Below are positions 53,029-61,999 of a stretch of 64,000 nt of DNA, piece after piece. The notes under the pieces are model-generated. The model was not told the origin of the DNA, made no database searches, and saw nothing but the letters and a program-made list of their open reading frames with translations. Made by a program: the position numbers and the translations under genes. Position 1 is the stretch's first letter. Every line of letters begins with the position of its first letter. Origin of the DNA: Nocardioides sp. Soil797 (lineage in GTDB: Bacteria > Actinomycetota > Actinomycetes > Propionibacteriales > Nocardioidaceae); contig LMSR01000018.1 in assembly GCA_001429555.1 (NCBI GenBank), positions 237,968 to 301,967 of the forward strand, given 5' to 3'.

Positions 53029-53065
53029 TGAACGGTGCCGCGGGGCATTCCCCGGGCACCGTTCA
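53029..53065 (-). terminator. Strong hairpin terminator
   Basis: Stem of TGAACGGTGCC/GGCACCGTTCA (11 bp) continuing through a one-base bulge into CGGGG/CCCCG with a 4-nt loop. It lies 20 bp downstream of the leftward two-cysteine protein gene and upstream of the dapD promoter. Confidence 0.8.
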
Positions 53066-53085
53066 GTGATGGTCGTCGCGTCAGC

Positions 53086-54090
53086 TCAGTAGCTCCAGCT
53101 CTCGACCTTCCACTCACCCTCTTCGGTCTTGACGAGCTCGACGGTGAACGTACCCACCGACGAGCCACCCGCAGTCATCTCACTGGTCACGGTCGAGTTG
53201 TCGACGCCGTCCTCGACCAGGGTCGGGCTGGCGAACTCGACGTTCTCTGCGTCGTCCGTGGTGATCTCGCTGCAGTCCGCGGACTCGGGGTCGACGAGGA
53301 GCTCCTTGGCCGCATCGCAGTCGTTCGTCTTGATGGCGCTGATCAGGTCCGCCACCACCTGCAGGGGGTGGGAGGCGCCGGTCGCCGGAGTGGTGGTGCC
53401 GGGATCACCGTCCTCCGAGGTGCCGCCGTCACTGCTGCTGCCTTCGCCACCGAGGTCGATGAGCCATTCGCCATCGACCTTCGTGAGGGGGAAGTCCTCG
53501 GTGCCGGAGCTGCCGTTCTCGACGTACTCGGTCTCCACCACGGCCTTGTCGCCTTCGACGGACTTCTCCTCGGCCGACGTGAGCTCGTAGTCATCGGCTG
53601 CCCCGAGGAGCTCCTCGCAGGAGTAGGTGTCGCCGTCGACCATCAGCGCCTGGACCGCTTCACAGTCGCCGTCCTCGGACGCGCTGACGAGTGCCTGCAC
53701 GGTCTCGACGGGCGTCAGCTCGCTGCTGCCGTTGTCGTTGTCCTTGCCGTCATCGTCCTTGTCGTCACCACCGAGCAGAAGCACGGCGGCGATGATGCCG
53801 CCGACGACCAGGAGCAGGACCACGACGACCGCGGCGACGACCTTCTTGTTGACGCCACCGCCCGGCTGCTGGGGTTGCTGGCCCGGTTGTTGGCCCGGTT
53901 GTTGGCCCTGCCACTGCTGGTGGGGTTGGCCGGCGTACGGCGGTTGTTGGCCCGGTTGCTGGCCCGGTTGCTGGCCCTGCCACTGCTGGTGGGGCTGGCC
54001 GGCGTACGGCGGTTGTTGGCCCGGTTGCTGGCCCGGGTACGGCGGCTTGCCTTCGGGGTGGTTGTCGGACGGGCCGAAGTTGTCGTTCAT
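53086..54090 (-). CDS. Pro/Gln-rich membrane protein with two two-Cys modules (paralog 1)
   Basis: 334 residues, no known function. Residues 1-77 are a cytoplasmic Pro/Gln/Tyr-rich region with a 23-residue repeat. VNKK leads into one membrane segment (about 84-107), then an acidic linker and two extracellular copies of a DUF4878-like module. Each module has a helix ending DC(E/D)A and a second Cys 15 residues later (Cys143/158 and Cys258/273), followed by strands such as [11 protein letters not shown] and [14 protein letters not shown] 54090 was preferred over 54138. It lies directly downstream of its paralog at 54173-55171. Confidence 0.72.
   Translation of the reverse strand: MNDNFGPSDNHPEGKPPYPGQQPGQQPPYAGQPHQQWQGQQPGQQPGQQPPYAGQPHQQWQGQQPGQQPGQQPQQPGGGVNKKVVAAVVVVLLLVVGGIIAAVLLLGGDDKDDDGKDNDNGSSELTPVETVQALVSASEDGDCEAVQALMVDGDTYSCEELLGAADDYELTSAEEKSVEGDKAVVETEYVENGSSGTEDFPLTKVDGEWLIDLGGEGSSSDGGTSEDGDPGTTTPATGASHPLQVVADLISAIKTNDCDAAKELLVDPESADCSEITTDDAENVEFASPTLVEDGVDNSTVTSEMTAGGSSVGTFTVELVKTEEGEWKVESWSY
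53875..54012 (-). repeat. Two tandem 69-bp repeats in coding sequence
   Basis: Near-identical copies (53944-54012 and 53875-53943) encode residues 27-72 of the membrane protein, a [16 protein letters not shown] unit repeated twice. Recombination could change the copy number. Confidence 0.75.
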
Positions 54091-54172
54091 CGGAGTTCCC
54101 CAGGTCGCAGTGATGTCGTTGACAAGGCGTATGTCCATTTCCGGGCCGGTCCAACCCTCTCGGGCCGAATCA

Positions 54173-55171
54173 TCAGTTGAAGTACTGCCAGCTCATGACC
54201 AGCCACGTGCCGTCCTGGTTCTGCATCCGCAGCTGCATCCCGCGTGGGAACGACTGGCCGTCCACCACGGTGTCCACCTGGACGAAGGTGTTCTCCTCGT
54301 CGCCGATGGGGCTCTGGATGGTGCCGAACGTCAGGTTCTCGGGGATCTCGGCGAAGATGCTGTCGCAGTCAGCGTTCGGGTCCAACGTGGTCTCCAGGAG
54401 GGCCTCACAGTCGCGGGCCCCCAGTGCGTCGATGCTGGACTGGGCGACGGCCAGGACCTCGGCCTTGGCTGGGTCGGTCCCGTCCCCGGAGGAAGGATCC
54501 GGGGACGTGAGGTCCTGCGTCGGTGACGGGTCCGGGGTGCACGCGGGAGCGCCGTCCGAGCACGGAGGTGGTGTGCCCTCGCGGGGGTCGGTCCAGTTCA
54601 CGACCTGCCAGTCGTCCCCGTCCTTCTCGAGGCTCACCTCCACGTCGAGGGGCTCGGGGGACTCGGGGCTCTCGATGGCGACATGCACGGTGGCCTGCTC
54701 GTCGGCGCTCTCGCCCTCGGTCACGTCGCCGTACTCGAAGCCCTCGGGTGCCAGGCTCTGGCACGTGGCGTCGTCGAGCTGCGGCGCATGCTCCCTCGCG
54801 GCGTCGCAGTCACCCTCCTCGAGCGCCGCGATCACCGCCTCCACGGTCGCGACCGGACCGTCCGCGTTCGCGGAGTCGCCGTCGTCATCGCTCCCGCCGG
54901 TGAGGAGCACGGCGGCGATGATGCCGCCGATGATCAGCACCAGCACGCCGATGACGGCCAGGACGGCCTTCTTGTTCACCCCGCCGCCCTGCGGTGGCTG
55001 GACGTACTGGCCGGGCAGCGGTGCACCCGGCCCTGACGGTGGCGCCAGGTGGGGCTGGTGCTGATGCTGTTGCTGTTGCTGTTGCTGTTGCTGTGGGAAC
55101 TGCTGCGGCTGCATCGGCTGGTTCGGATTTTGCGGCTGCTGCGGGTCGGACGGTCCGTTGTTCTCAGTCAT
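54173..55171 (-). CDS. Gln-rich membrane protein with two two-Cys modules (paralog 2)
   Basis: 332 residues, same layout as its neighbour: Pro/Gln-rich N-terminus with nine consecutive Gln (residues 27-35), GGGVNKK, one membrane segment (about 69-91), acidic linker, then two modules with paired cysteines (Cys122/137 and Cys255/269), plus a Pro-rich linker containing Cys204 and Cys211. The second module ends GTWLVMSWQYFN, like the WKVESWSY end of the paralog. ATG 55171 starts the conserved TENNGPSDP segment. Clearly a tandem duplication; function unknown. Confidence 0.72.
   Translation of the reverse strand: MTENNGPSDPQQPQNPNQPMQPQQFPQQQQQQQQQHQHQPHLAPPSGPGAPLPGQYVQPPQGGGVNKKAVLAVIGVLVLIIGGIIAAVLLTGGSDDDGDSANADGPVATVEAVIAALEEGDCDAAREHAPQLDDATCQSLAPEGFEYGDVTEGESADEQATVHVAIESPESPEPLDVEVSLEKDGDDWQVVNWTDPREGTPPPCSDGAPACTPDPSPTQDLTSPDPSSGDGTDPAKAEVLAVAQSSIDALGARDCEALLETTLDPNADCDSIFAEIPENLTFGTIQSPIGDEENTFVQVDTVVDGQSFPRGMQLRMQNQDGTWLVMSWQYFN
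55067..55097 (-). repeat. CAG/CAA microsatellite encoding polyglutamine
   Basis: Alternating CAG and CAA codons (gctgtt units on the plus strand) encode the Gln run at residues 27-35 of paralog 2. Prone to slippage. Confidence 0.7.
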
Positions 55172-55341
55172 GGCGTGCCCCGAGTCGTAGAGATGTCGTG
55201 GCGTGGAACCTTTCCACCTGACGACCTCCCAAACCCGTGTACCGGGTGCCGGGGGAGCGCAGGAACCGGAAACTTCCGCTGGACGTCCGAGTCGGCAGAG
55301 CCGAAGATCTTCACGAACGCACACGAACCCGGGGAGAAACC

Positions 55342-56538
55342 ATGCCGTGCACTCCGTCTCGTCCACGGCGCCCGGGCGCCACCCTGCTCGTCGGGGTGCT
55401 GGTGCCCCTGGCCGGGTTGATGCCCGCGACGGCCGGAGCCACCACGGCACCGGCGGCAGCGCCACTGGTGGATGCCCGCACCGCGACCCTGACCAGTCAC
55501 CCCTCCGGCCTGCCGGAGGCAGGGTCGGCCCAGGCCAGACGGATCGCCTCGGCGAAGGTCACCCAGGACCTGGTGCATGACCGGCTCAAGGCCACCATCA
55601 CCCTGCGGGCGACGCCGACCTCGGCCACGAACTCCGAGGTGCGCGTCGAGTTCGGCAACGTCGTCGGTACTTCCTGCCACGGTGACGTCGGCGTGTCCTC
55701 CCCGACGTACACCGGGCTGAGCTCGGGCTTCACCCGCAGTGGACGCACCATCACGCTGAACAAGGCGGTCAGTGAGGCGGGCTACATGGACTGGGACTGT
55801 GCGTTCGTGGCGACCACGGTGCCCGGAGGCTCCACGACGTACGACGCAGTGCTCGGCGAGCTGAAGGAGGTCCTGGCCAAGCCGAAGCTGACCATCCCCG
55901 CGGTCCAGCTGCTGCGCAAGAACGTGAAGAAGGTCAAGCTGGTCCCCAAGGTCTGGACGGTCCTCGAGGTGAAGGTGAAGAACCCGAGCCGGGTCTCTGC
56001 CACGAAGGTGGTGGTGAGGGGCGGCGGCAAGGGCCTGCGAGTCAAGAACGTCAAGCTGGGCAAGGTCCATGACGACTCCTCGGCCTCGGCCAGGGTGCGC
56101 GTGAAGCTGACCCGCAAGAAGACGACGACCCTGACGCTCAAGGTCACCGGCAGCGGCGGCACCAAGGCCACCCGCAAGGTGCGCGTGAGCCCGACGAAGG
56201 CGCCCACGCGGGCGGTGTCGGGCACCTACAAGTCCAAGGACGGTCGGACCAGGTTCACCATCAAGAAGGGCCGCCTGGTCGGCTTCTACACCCAGCAGTG
56301 GACCACCTGTGGTGGCTACCCGGACTTCCCGACGACCTCCTGGGTCGCCTACGACTTCCCACGAACCGCGGTGCCGCGCAGCGGGATCGTCGACGCCAGG
56401 CAGAAGCACCGTCTGTTCACGGCTGGGCTGCAGATGAAGGTCGTCGGGAAGAAGGTCACCCGTGGGCACTTCTTCTACTCCGGCCCGAACCGGTGCTTCG
56501 CGAGCAGCGCCTTCACCGCTCGGCGAGTCGGGAAGTAG
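55342..56538 (+). CDS. Secreted hypothetical protein (398 aa)
   Basis: A predicted exported protein: basic start, hydrophobic core (LLVGVLVPLAGLMP) and Ala-rich cleavage region near residue 33. The middle (residues about 190-290) is Lys/Val-rich, with VLEVKVKNPSRVSATKVVVR and ARVRVKLTRKKTTTLTLKVTGSGG, resembling a CARDB/Ig-like adhesion domain. The C-terminal 100 residues (SGTYKSKDGRTRFTIKKGRLVGFYTQQWTTC...) form a separate strand-rich domain with two cysteines. I do not recognise a family. It is divergent from paralog 2. Confidence 0.72.
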   Translation: MPCTPSRPRRPGATLLVGVLVPLAGLMPATAGATTAPAAAPLVDARTATLTSHPSGLPEAGSAQARRIASAKVTQDLVHDRLKATITLRATPTSATNSEVRVEFGNVVGTSCHGDVGVSSPTYTGLSSGFTRSGRTITLNKAVSEAGYMDWDCAFVATTVPGGSTTYDAVLGELKEVLAKPKLTIPAVQLLRKNVKKVKLVPKVWTVLEVKVKNPSRVSATKVVVRGGGKGLRVKNVKLGKVHDDSSASARVRVKLTRKKTTTLTLKVTGSGGTKATRKVRVSPTKAPTRAVSGTYKSKDGRTRFTIKKGRLVGFYTQQWTTCGGYPDFPTTSWVAYDFPRTAVPRSGIVDARQKHRLFTAGLQMKVVGKKVTRGHFFYSGPNRCFASSAFTARRVGK

Positions 56539-56627
56539 GGCCGTCTTCGCCAACTGCCATCCGCGGCTTCGCAGTGCACCCGATCAGGTTCGAGGGAATC
56601 GATTGGTCGCACCGGTGCACGACGGCC

Positions 56628-56633
56628 TAGACT
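56628..56633 (+). promoter_or_regulatory. -10 element of the ileS T-box transcript
   Basis: TAGACT about 235 bp upstream of ileS, which would start the leader near 56640, just before the stem I region. A TTGGTC at 56603-56608 is a poor -35 candidate (19-bp spacer). Confidence 0.4.
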
Positions 56634-56639
56634 GGCCAC

Positions 56640-56875
56640 ACCAGCGTTCGAGCCGTCATCAGCGGTGAGCTTCCGGAAGAACGGGTCCAGCGACATCGGG
56701 CCTCACTAGAACCGGACGGGCAGGCCCGTCACAGCCGTGAACGAAGCGGCCACGGTCTCGACAAGCTCGACCGACGAGACGGTGGCAAGCGAGGTGGTAC
56801 CGCGGTCACCCCAGCGCGTGGGGAGTCGTCCTCGTGGCAACAGCCCGAGTTGTACGACGTACGCAGGAGACCACG
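56640..56875 (+). promoter_or_regulatory. T-box leader (tRNA-Ile sensor) of ileS
   Basis: The conserved T-box core is at 56787-56805 (AAGCGAGGTGGTACCGCGG; TGGT pairs with the tRNA NCCA end). Upstream, GTGAG (56665-56669) and CTCAC (56703-56707) close a very short stem I with the Ile specifier ATC at 56695-56697. Downstream, TCCT (56829-56832) can pair with the AGGA of the ribosome site (56865-56869), and there is no terminator with a U-tract. This fits the translational, ultra-short stem I T-boxes known for actinobacterial ileS. Uncharged tRNA-Ile would free the ribosome site. Confidence 0.85.
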
Positions 56876-59800
56876 ATGAGCTACCCCAAGGCCTCGTCCC
56901 AGGACGACAACGCCACGGTTCCCTCGAGCCCGAAGTTCCCGGAGCTCGAGGAACGCGTCCTCGACTACTGGAAGCGGGACGAGACCTTCATCGCCAGTGT
57001 CGAGCAGCGCGACGCAGGGGAGCACGGTGAGAACGAGTTCGTCTTCTACGACGGGCCGCCCTTCGCGAACGGCCTGCCGCACTATGGCCACCTGCTCACC
57101 GGCTACGTCAAGGACGTCGTCCCGCGGTACCAGACGATGCGCGGCAAGCGCGTCGAGCGACGTTTCGGCTGGGACACCCACGGGCTGCCTGCCGAGCTGG
57201 AGGCGATGCGTCAACTGGGTCTCAAGACCACCGACGAGATCCACGAGATGGGCATCGAGAAGTTCAACGGCGCAGCCCGCTCGTCCGTGCTGAAGTACAC
57301 CGACGAATGGCAGGAGTACGTCACCCGCCAAGCACGGTGGGTCGACTTCGACAACGACTACAAGACGCTCAACCCCGAATACATGGAGAGCGTCATCTGG
57401 GCGTTCAAGTCGCTCTTCGACAAGGGCTACGTCTATGAGGGCTTCCGGGTCCTGCCGTACTGCTGGAACGACGAGACGCCACTGTCCAACCACGAGCTGC
57501 GCATGGACGACGACGTCTACAAGAACCGTCAGGACCCCGCAGTCACCGTGGGTTTCGTGATGGAGCCGACCGGTGACGACCCTGTGCTCGACGGTTGCCA
57601 CGTCCTGATCTGGACGACGACCCCCTGGACCCTTCCGTCGAACCTTGCCGTGATGGTGGGCTCCGACATCGACTACGTAGTGGTCGAGGCCGGCGTTCCC
57701 GGCACCGAGTCGACCGCTCGCTACCTGCTCGCCGAGGCCCGGCTGCCGGCGTACGCCCGTGAGCTCGGCGACGCTGAGGGTGAGTTCAACGTCGTCGGCC
57801 GCTACCGGGGCGCCGACCTCGTGGGCCGCACCTACGCGCCGCCGTTCAGCTACTTCGCCGGCCATGCCAGTGCTGAATTCGGTCGGGCATTCCGGGTGGT
57901 CGCCGCCGACGACGCCGTGACCACCACCGACGGCACCGGGCTCGTGCACAGTGCGGGCGCCTTCGGTGAGGTCGACAAGGAGGTCACCGACCGGGAGGGC
58001 ATCGAGGCGGTCATGCCGGTCGGCAAGGACGGGCGCTTCACCCACCCCGTCGAGGAGTACGCCGGCATGCTGGTCTTCGACGCGAACCTGCACATCATGG
58101 ACCACCTCAAGGCCGCCACCCGTGCGTCGGCGGTGGTTGAGGAGGGTGAGGCGCGAGCCCCTCGCGAAACCACAACCACTGACAGCACCGGCGCCGTCAC
58201 CCCCGGCACGATCCTGCTGCGCCGCGAGTCCTACGAGCACTCCTACCCGCACTGCTGGCGCTGCCGCGAACCCCTGATCTACAAGGGTGTCTCGTCGTGG
58301 TTCGTCGAGGTGACTGCGTTCAAGGACCGGATGCTCGAGCTCAACGAGCAGATCCGCTGGGTGCCTGACCACATCCAGCAGGGCCAGTTCGGCAAGTGGC
58401 TGGCCAATGCCCGCGACTGGTCGATCACCCGCAACCGGTTCTGGGGATCCCCGGTACCGGTGTGGAAGAGCGACGACGAGGCCTACCCACGCATCGACGT
58501 CTATGGCTCGTTCGAGGAGATCGAGCGTGACTTCGGGCGCGTGCCCCGCAACGCCGACGGCGAGCCAGACCTGCACCGGCCGTACGTCGACGACCTGACC
58601 CGCCCCAACCCTGACGACCCGACCGGCCGGTCGACGATGCGCCGGGTCGAGGACGTGCTCGACGTCTGGTTCGACTCCGGGTCGATGAGCTATGCCCAGG
58701 TGCACTACCCGTTCGAGAACCAGGAGTGGTTCGACGGCGTCGAGGGCAACGGAGGCCACTTCCCGGCCGACTTCATTGTCGAATACATCGGCCAGACCCG
58801 CGGCTGGTTCTACATGCTGCACATCCTGGCCAGCGCGATCTTCGAGAAGCCTGCCTTCAAGTCGGTGATCTGCCACGGCATCGTGCTGGGCTCCGACGGC
58901 CAGAAGATGAGCAAGTCGCTGCGCAACTATCCCGACGTCAACGAGGTCTTCAACAGCGCCGGCGCCGACGCCATGCGCTGGTTCCTGATGGCTTCGCCGA
59001 TCCTGCGCGGCGGCAACCTGGTCGTCACCGACCAAGGCATCCGAGACACCGTGCGGCAGGTGCTGATCCCGCTGTGGAACAGCTGGTACTTCTTCAGCCT
59101 CTATGCCAACGCGGCCAACGACGGCGAGGGGTACGACGCCCAGTCGTGCCTCGGCCGGTCGATGGAGAACCCGCTCGACCGTTATCTGCTGGCCAAGCTG
59201 CGCCAGCACGTCGAGACGATGACGGAGCAGATGGACGGCTACGACATCGCCGGCGCCTGCGAGTCCACGCGCACGTTCCTCGACGTCCTCACCAACTGGT
59301 ACATCCGCCGATCCCGCGAGCGGTTCTGGGAGACGGACACCCCGACCGACGAGGCGTCTCGAAACCACGACGCCTTCGACACGCTCCACACGGTGCTGGA
59401 GGTGTTGTGCCGGGTCACCGCGCCACTGCTCCCGCTGACGCTGGAGGAGATGTGGCGGGGACTGATCGGTGGCCGCTCGGTGCACCTGACCGACTGGCCC
59501 TCGGCCGATGACCTGCCGGCCGATGACGACCTGGTGGCGTCCATGGACGTCGTCCGTGACGTCTGCTCGGCGACCTCCGCGCTGCGCAAGGGCGCATCCC
59601 TGCGCAATCGCCTGCCGCTGTCGACGCTGACCGTCGTGGTGGACGGGGCCGCTCGCCTGTCAGGCTTCGAGTCGATCGTCTCCGACGAGGTCAACGTGAA
59701 GCAGGTGCGGCTGCTCGATCTCGCCGACCCCGAGGCCGCGTCGTACGGCGTCTCGCAGAAGCTCATCGTCAACGCCCGCGCCGCCGGCCCCCGCCTCGGC

Positions 59801-60358
59801 AAGGACGTGCAGCACGCGATCAAGGGCTCGAAGACCGGCGACTGGGACGCCAAGGTCGACGACGACGGGTCTGTCAGGGTGACCTCGGGCGGACTGGCAC
59901 TGGTCGACGGGGAGTTCACCCTCGAGACCGTGGCCGCCAGCGGAGAAGACTCGGCGACCGGAATGCTGCCGCACGGCGGCTTCGTGGTGCTCGACACTGT
60001 GGTGACGGCCGAGCTGGCGGCCGAGGGCCTGGCCCGTGACCTGGTGCGGGCGGTGCAGCAGGCGCGGCGTGACGCAGGCCTCGACGTCTCCGACCGGATC
60101 ACACTGACCATCGGTGGTGAGGATGCCGTCGTGGCCGCGGCGCGGCAGCACGAGTCCCTGATCGCGGGGGAGACCCTGGCCACGCAGGTGCGCTACGCCG
60201 AGTCCTCCACCGATGTCACAGGCACCGATGTCACAGGCACCGACGTCACCGGCACCGATGTCACCGGCACCGATGTCACCGGCACCGACGTGGTCGTCGG
60301 CGAGGGCCACAAGGCTCGAGTCAGTCTCGCCGTCGACACCACCAACAGCTCGGAGTAA
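56876..60358 (+). CDS. ileS: Isoleucyl-tRNA synthetase (type 2) IleS
   Basis: A 1160-residue class I synthetase that charges tRNA-Ile and edits Val. The HIGH-equivalent is HYGH (residues 69-72) and KMSKS is at 677-681. The sequence around [13 protein letters not shown] and [12 protein letters not shown] is the eukaryote-like IleS2 form, which is typically mupirocin-tolerant. ATG 56876 has AGGAG 6 bp upstream, the site controlled by the T-box; the earlier GTG at 56834 lies in the leader. Near the C-terminus a 15-bp repeat encodes five TDVTG units (residues 1112-1136), an unusual insertion. The last two codons lie in a 70-bp inverted repeat. Confidence 0.95.
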   Translation: MSYPKASSQDDNATVPSSPKFPELEERVLDYWKRDETFIASVEQRDAGEHGENEFVFYDGPPFANGLPHYGHLLTGYVKDVVPRYQTMRGKRVERRFGWDTHGLPAELEAMRQLGLKTTDEIHEMGIEKFNGAARSSVLKYTDEWQEYVTRQARWVDFDNDYKTLNPEYMESVIWAFKSLFDKGYVYEGFRVLPYCWNDETPLSNHELRMDDDVYKNRQDPAVTVGFVMEPTGDDPVLDGCHVLIWTTTPWTLPSNLAVMVGSDIDYVVVEAGVPGTESTARYLLAEARLPAYARELGDAEGEFNVVGRYRGADLVGRTYAPPFSYFAGHASAEFGRAFRVVAADDAVTTTDGTGLVHSAGAFGEVDKEVTDREGIEAVMPVGKDGRFTHPVEEYAGMLVFDANLHIMDHLKAATRASAVVEEGEARAPRETTTTDSTGAVTPGTILLRRESYEHSYPHCWRCREPLIYKGVSSWFVEVTAFKDRMLELNEQIRWVPDHIQQGQFGKWLANARDWSITRNRFWGSPVPVWKSDDEAYPRIDVYGSFEEIERDFGRVPRNADGEPDLHRPYVDDLTRPNPDDPTGRSTMRRVEDVLDVWFDSGSMSYAQVHYPFENQEWFDGVEGNGGHFPADFIVEYIGQTRGWFYMLHILASAIFEKPAFKSVICHGIVLGSDGQKMSKSLRNYPDVNEVFNSAGADAMRWFLMASPILRGGNLVVTDQGIRDTVRQVLIPLWNSWYFFSLYANAANDGEGYDAQSCLGRSMENPLDRYLLAKLRQHVETMTEQMDGYDIAGACESTRTFLDVLTNWYIRRSRERFWETDTPTDEASRNHDAFDTLHTVLEVLCRVTAPLLPLTLEEMWRGLIGGRSVHLTDWPSADDLPADDDLVASMDVVRDVCSATSALRKGASLRNRLPLSTLTVVVDGAARLSGFESIVSDEVNVKQVRLLDLADPEAASYGVSQKLIVNARAAGPRLGKDVQHAIKGSKTGDWDAKVDDDGSVRVTSGGLALVDGEFTLETVAASGEDSATGMLPHGGFVVLDTVVTAELAAEGLARDLVRAVQQARRDAGLDVSDRITLTIGGEDAVVAAARQHESLIAGETLATQVRYAESSTDVTGTDVTGTDVTGTDVTGTDVTGTDVVVGEGHKARVSLAVDTTNSSE
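60209..60291 (+). repeat. 15-bp tandem repeat inside ileS
   Basis: Five full copies of ACCGAYGTCACMGGC (60209-60283) plus a partial sixth encode TDVTG units in frame. The first two copies end ACAGGC and the next three ACCGGC. Confidence 0.85.
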
Positions 60359-60422
60359 CGCGGGGTTACGGTCGCTGGACACGTGCTGTGCCGCGCGATC
60401 TCGTCCACACCGCCGCACAAGT
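60353..60422 (+). repeat. 70-bp inverted repeat, copy A
   Basis: Begins GAGTAACGCGGGGTTACGGT, with GAG TAA being the last two codons of ileS, and matches the minus strand of 62911-62980 at 61 of 70 positions without gaps. It faces copy B across the intervening three genes. Confidence 0.8.
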
Positions 60423-60428
60423 GCGGGC

Positions 60429-61091
60429 TCAGGCCAGCGCGTGGCTGGTCCGAGCCTGCTGGTGCGTGGTCACGGGGTGTACGGCGGTGCGGGTCGCGAT
60501 GATCAGCAGGCCGACGCCCAGCACGACCCCGTGCATGATGCGCAGCTCCGCGCCCAAGAAGAACTGGGGCAGGTACGTCGCCAGCCCCAGGCCGGTGAGC
60601 AGACCTCCGGTGCGACCGAGGGTTCCGGTGCGCCACATGCCATGAGCGAGTCGGCCCCCGACCAGCACCAGCGTCAGCAGTCCGAGGGCGAAGACGGTCA
60701 TCGGCAGCGGGGCGAAACGGAAGGAGTCGGCGACGTCGATGACACCGGGATCACCCTGTTGGACGGCGTACCCGCCCACGGCGTGGAGGCCGTAGGCCTC
60801 GGCTCCGTAGTACGGGAGCAGCAGCGCGACGGCCACCCACATCCGGCTCTCGGCTCGACGGACGGGCTGACCGCTCCACTGCCAGGGCAGGTCTGCAGCG
60901 GCGCTGCGCAGGGCGAAGGCAAGGGCCACGAATCCGACCATGCCCAGCGTGTGGGCGATGGGCCACGCCGTCGAGTCGAAGGTGGCCGCGCCAGCGGCGC
61001 CGGTTTCCTCGCCCCAGGGTCGGAGCGCGGGGTAGGCGATGAATGCGAGGCCCGACGTGGCGAGCGCGATGGTGGTGCCGGCGTGCTTCAT
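60429..61091 (-). CDS. Six-TM membrane protein, TetR-linked
   Basis: A 220-residue membrane protein with about six hydrophobic segments (for example TTIALATSGLAFIAYPAL, IAHTLGMVGFVALAFAL, LPMTVFALGLLTLVLVG, IMHGVVLGVGLLIIA). It has no obvious catalytic motif and I do not recognise the family. A GGGAGGA ribosome site precedes ATG 61091. It is divergent from a TetR gene, and a GAGCA-N-TGCTC operator-like site lies 17 bp upstream, so it is probably repressed by that regulator. Confidence 0.7.
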   Translation of the reverse strand: MKHAGTTIALATSGLAFIAYPALRPWGEETGAAGAATFDSTAWPIAHTLGMVGFVALAFALRSAAADLPWQWSGQPVRRAESRMWVAVALLLPYYGAEAYGLHAVGGYAVQQGDPGVIDVADSFRFAPLPMTVFALGLLTLVLVGGRLAHGMWRTGTLGRTGGLLTGLGLATYLPQFFLGAELRIMHGVVLGVGLLIIATRTAVHPVTTHQQARTSHALA

Positions 61092-61100
61092 GGTTCCTCC

Positions 61101-61177
61101 CAAATGTGAGCACTGCTCTCTGTTGTTACGACAGTAGGGCTCGCGTCACCCAAATGCAAGAGCATTGCTCACATTTG
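61101..61177. promoter_or_regulatory. Paired operator-like sites for the divergent TetR regulator
   Basis: GAGCA-N-TGCTC palindromes occur at 61108-61118 and 61160-61170 (centres 52 bp apart). They are embedded in a larger 12-bp perfect inverted repeat (61101-61112 CAAATGTGAGCA and 61166-61177). One site is next to each divergent gene. Confidence 0.65.
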
Positions 61178-61213
61178 TGAGACATGCTCTGCTTGGCATG
61201 CAAGGATGTGGGC

Positions 61214-61909
61214 ATGACCAAGGGACCGACGCCGCGACAGGTGGCTCGCGCGGAGAACATCGCGCGCATCAAGGAACTCGCCCTCGCCCAGCTGGCCGGA
61301 ACGAGTGCCGGTGAGCTGTCGCTGCGTGCGATCGCTCGGGAGCTCAACATCGTGTCGAGCGCGATCTACCGCTACTTCCCGAGCCGTGATGACCTGATCA
61401 CCGCGCTCATCGTCGATGCCTACGACAACCTGGGTCAGACGCTCGAGGAGGCCGGTGCGAGGGGACGTCGTGGTCCCAGGCGGCGGTGGCTCGACGTCTG
61501 TCGGGCGATGCGCGAATGGGCGCTGGCCGAGCCCCACCGCTTCGCGCTGGTCTACGGCTCGTCGATCCCGGGCTACCGGGCGCCCCGGGACACGATTGCG
61601 CCCGCCGGTCGAGTGGTCGTCGCCTTCAGTGCCCCTGTCTGTGACGAACTCGGCGCCCGGGAGCCTGTGGCGTACGGCGATTCCTGGTCACGCCCGGGCC
61701 GGGTGCTGGCCTCCCAGCTGCGGGTCAGCGCCGATGCCCTTGAGCTCGACCTGCCGGACGCCGCGATGCTGGCGGTCGTTGCCGCCTTCGCGCGGGTGAT
61801 CGGCGCGCTCACGCTGGAGTTGAACGGGCACTTCGTCGGTGGGTTCGAGCCGGCGGATGCGCTGTTCGATGCGTTGCTCGACGACGAGGCCACGAGGCTC
61901 GGCCTCTGA
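61214..61909 (+). CDS. TetR family transcriptional regulator
   Basis: A 231-residue regulator. The N-terminal helix-turn-helix is IKELALAQLAGTSAGELSLRAIARELNIVSSAIYRYFPSRDDLITAL; the C-terminal ligand-binding part resembles the WHG/TetR_C_13 type (WLDVCRAMREWALAEPHRFALVYGSSIPGY). AAGGA lies 7 bp before ATG 61214. It probably represses the divergent membrane protein gene and itself through the GAGCA-N-TGCTC sites. The inducer is unknown. Confidence 0.85.
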   Translation: MTKGPTPRQVARAENIARIKELALAQLAGTSAGELSLRAIARELNIVSSAIYRYFPSRDDLITALIVDAYDNLGQTLEEAGARGRRGPRRRWLDVCRAMREWALAEPHRFALVYGSSIPGYRAPRDTIAPAGRVVVAFSAPVCDELGAREPVAYGDSWSRPGRVLASQLRVSADALELDLPDAAMLAVVAAFARVIGALTLELNGHFVGGFEPADALFDALLDDEATRLGL

Positions 61910-61999
61910 CCTCTGATTCACCTGTCATGCGGTGTCCGGGGCGGCCCACCTGGAACGGGCTGCCGAGGAGGTGGCCCGAGCGCGGGCCACGTGTGCAGG

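Noticed and set aside
55203..55341. Small plus-strand coding frames in the gap upstream of the 55342 gene
   Set aside because: No ribosome site, no recognisable sequence, and they run into the real signal-peptide start in other frames.
56729..59485. 918-codon open frame on the minus strand opposite ileS
   Set aside because: It is a shadow of the high-GC ileS coding sequence; the plus strand has HYGH, KMSKS and the whole synthetase fold, and the antisense protein shows no domain.
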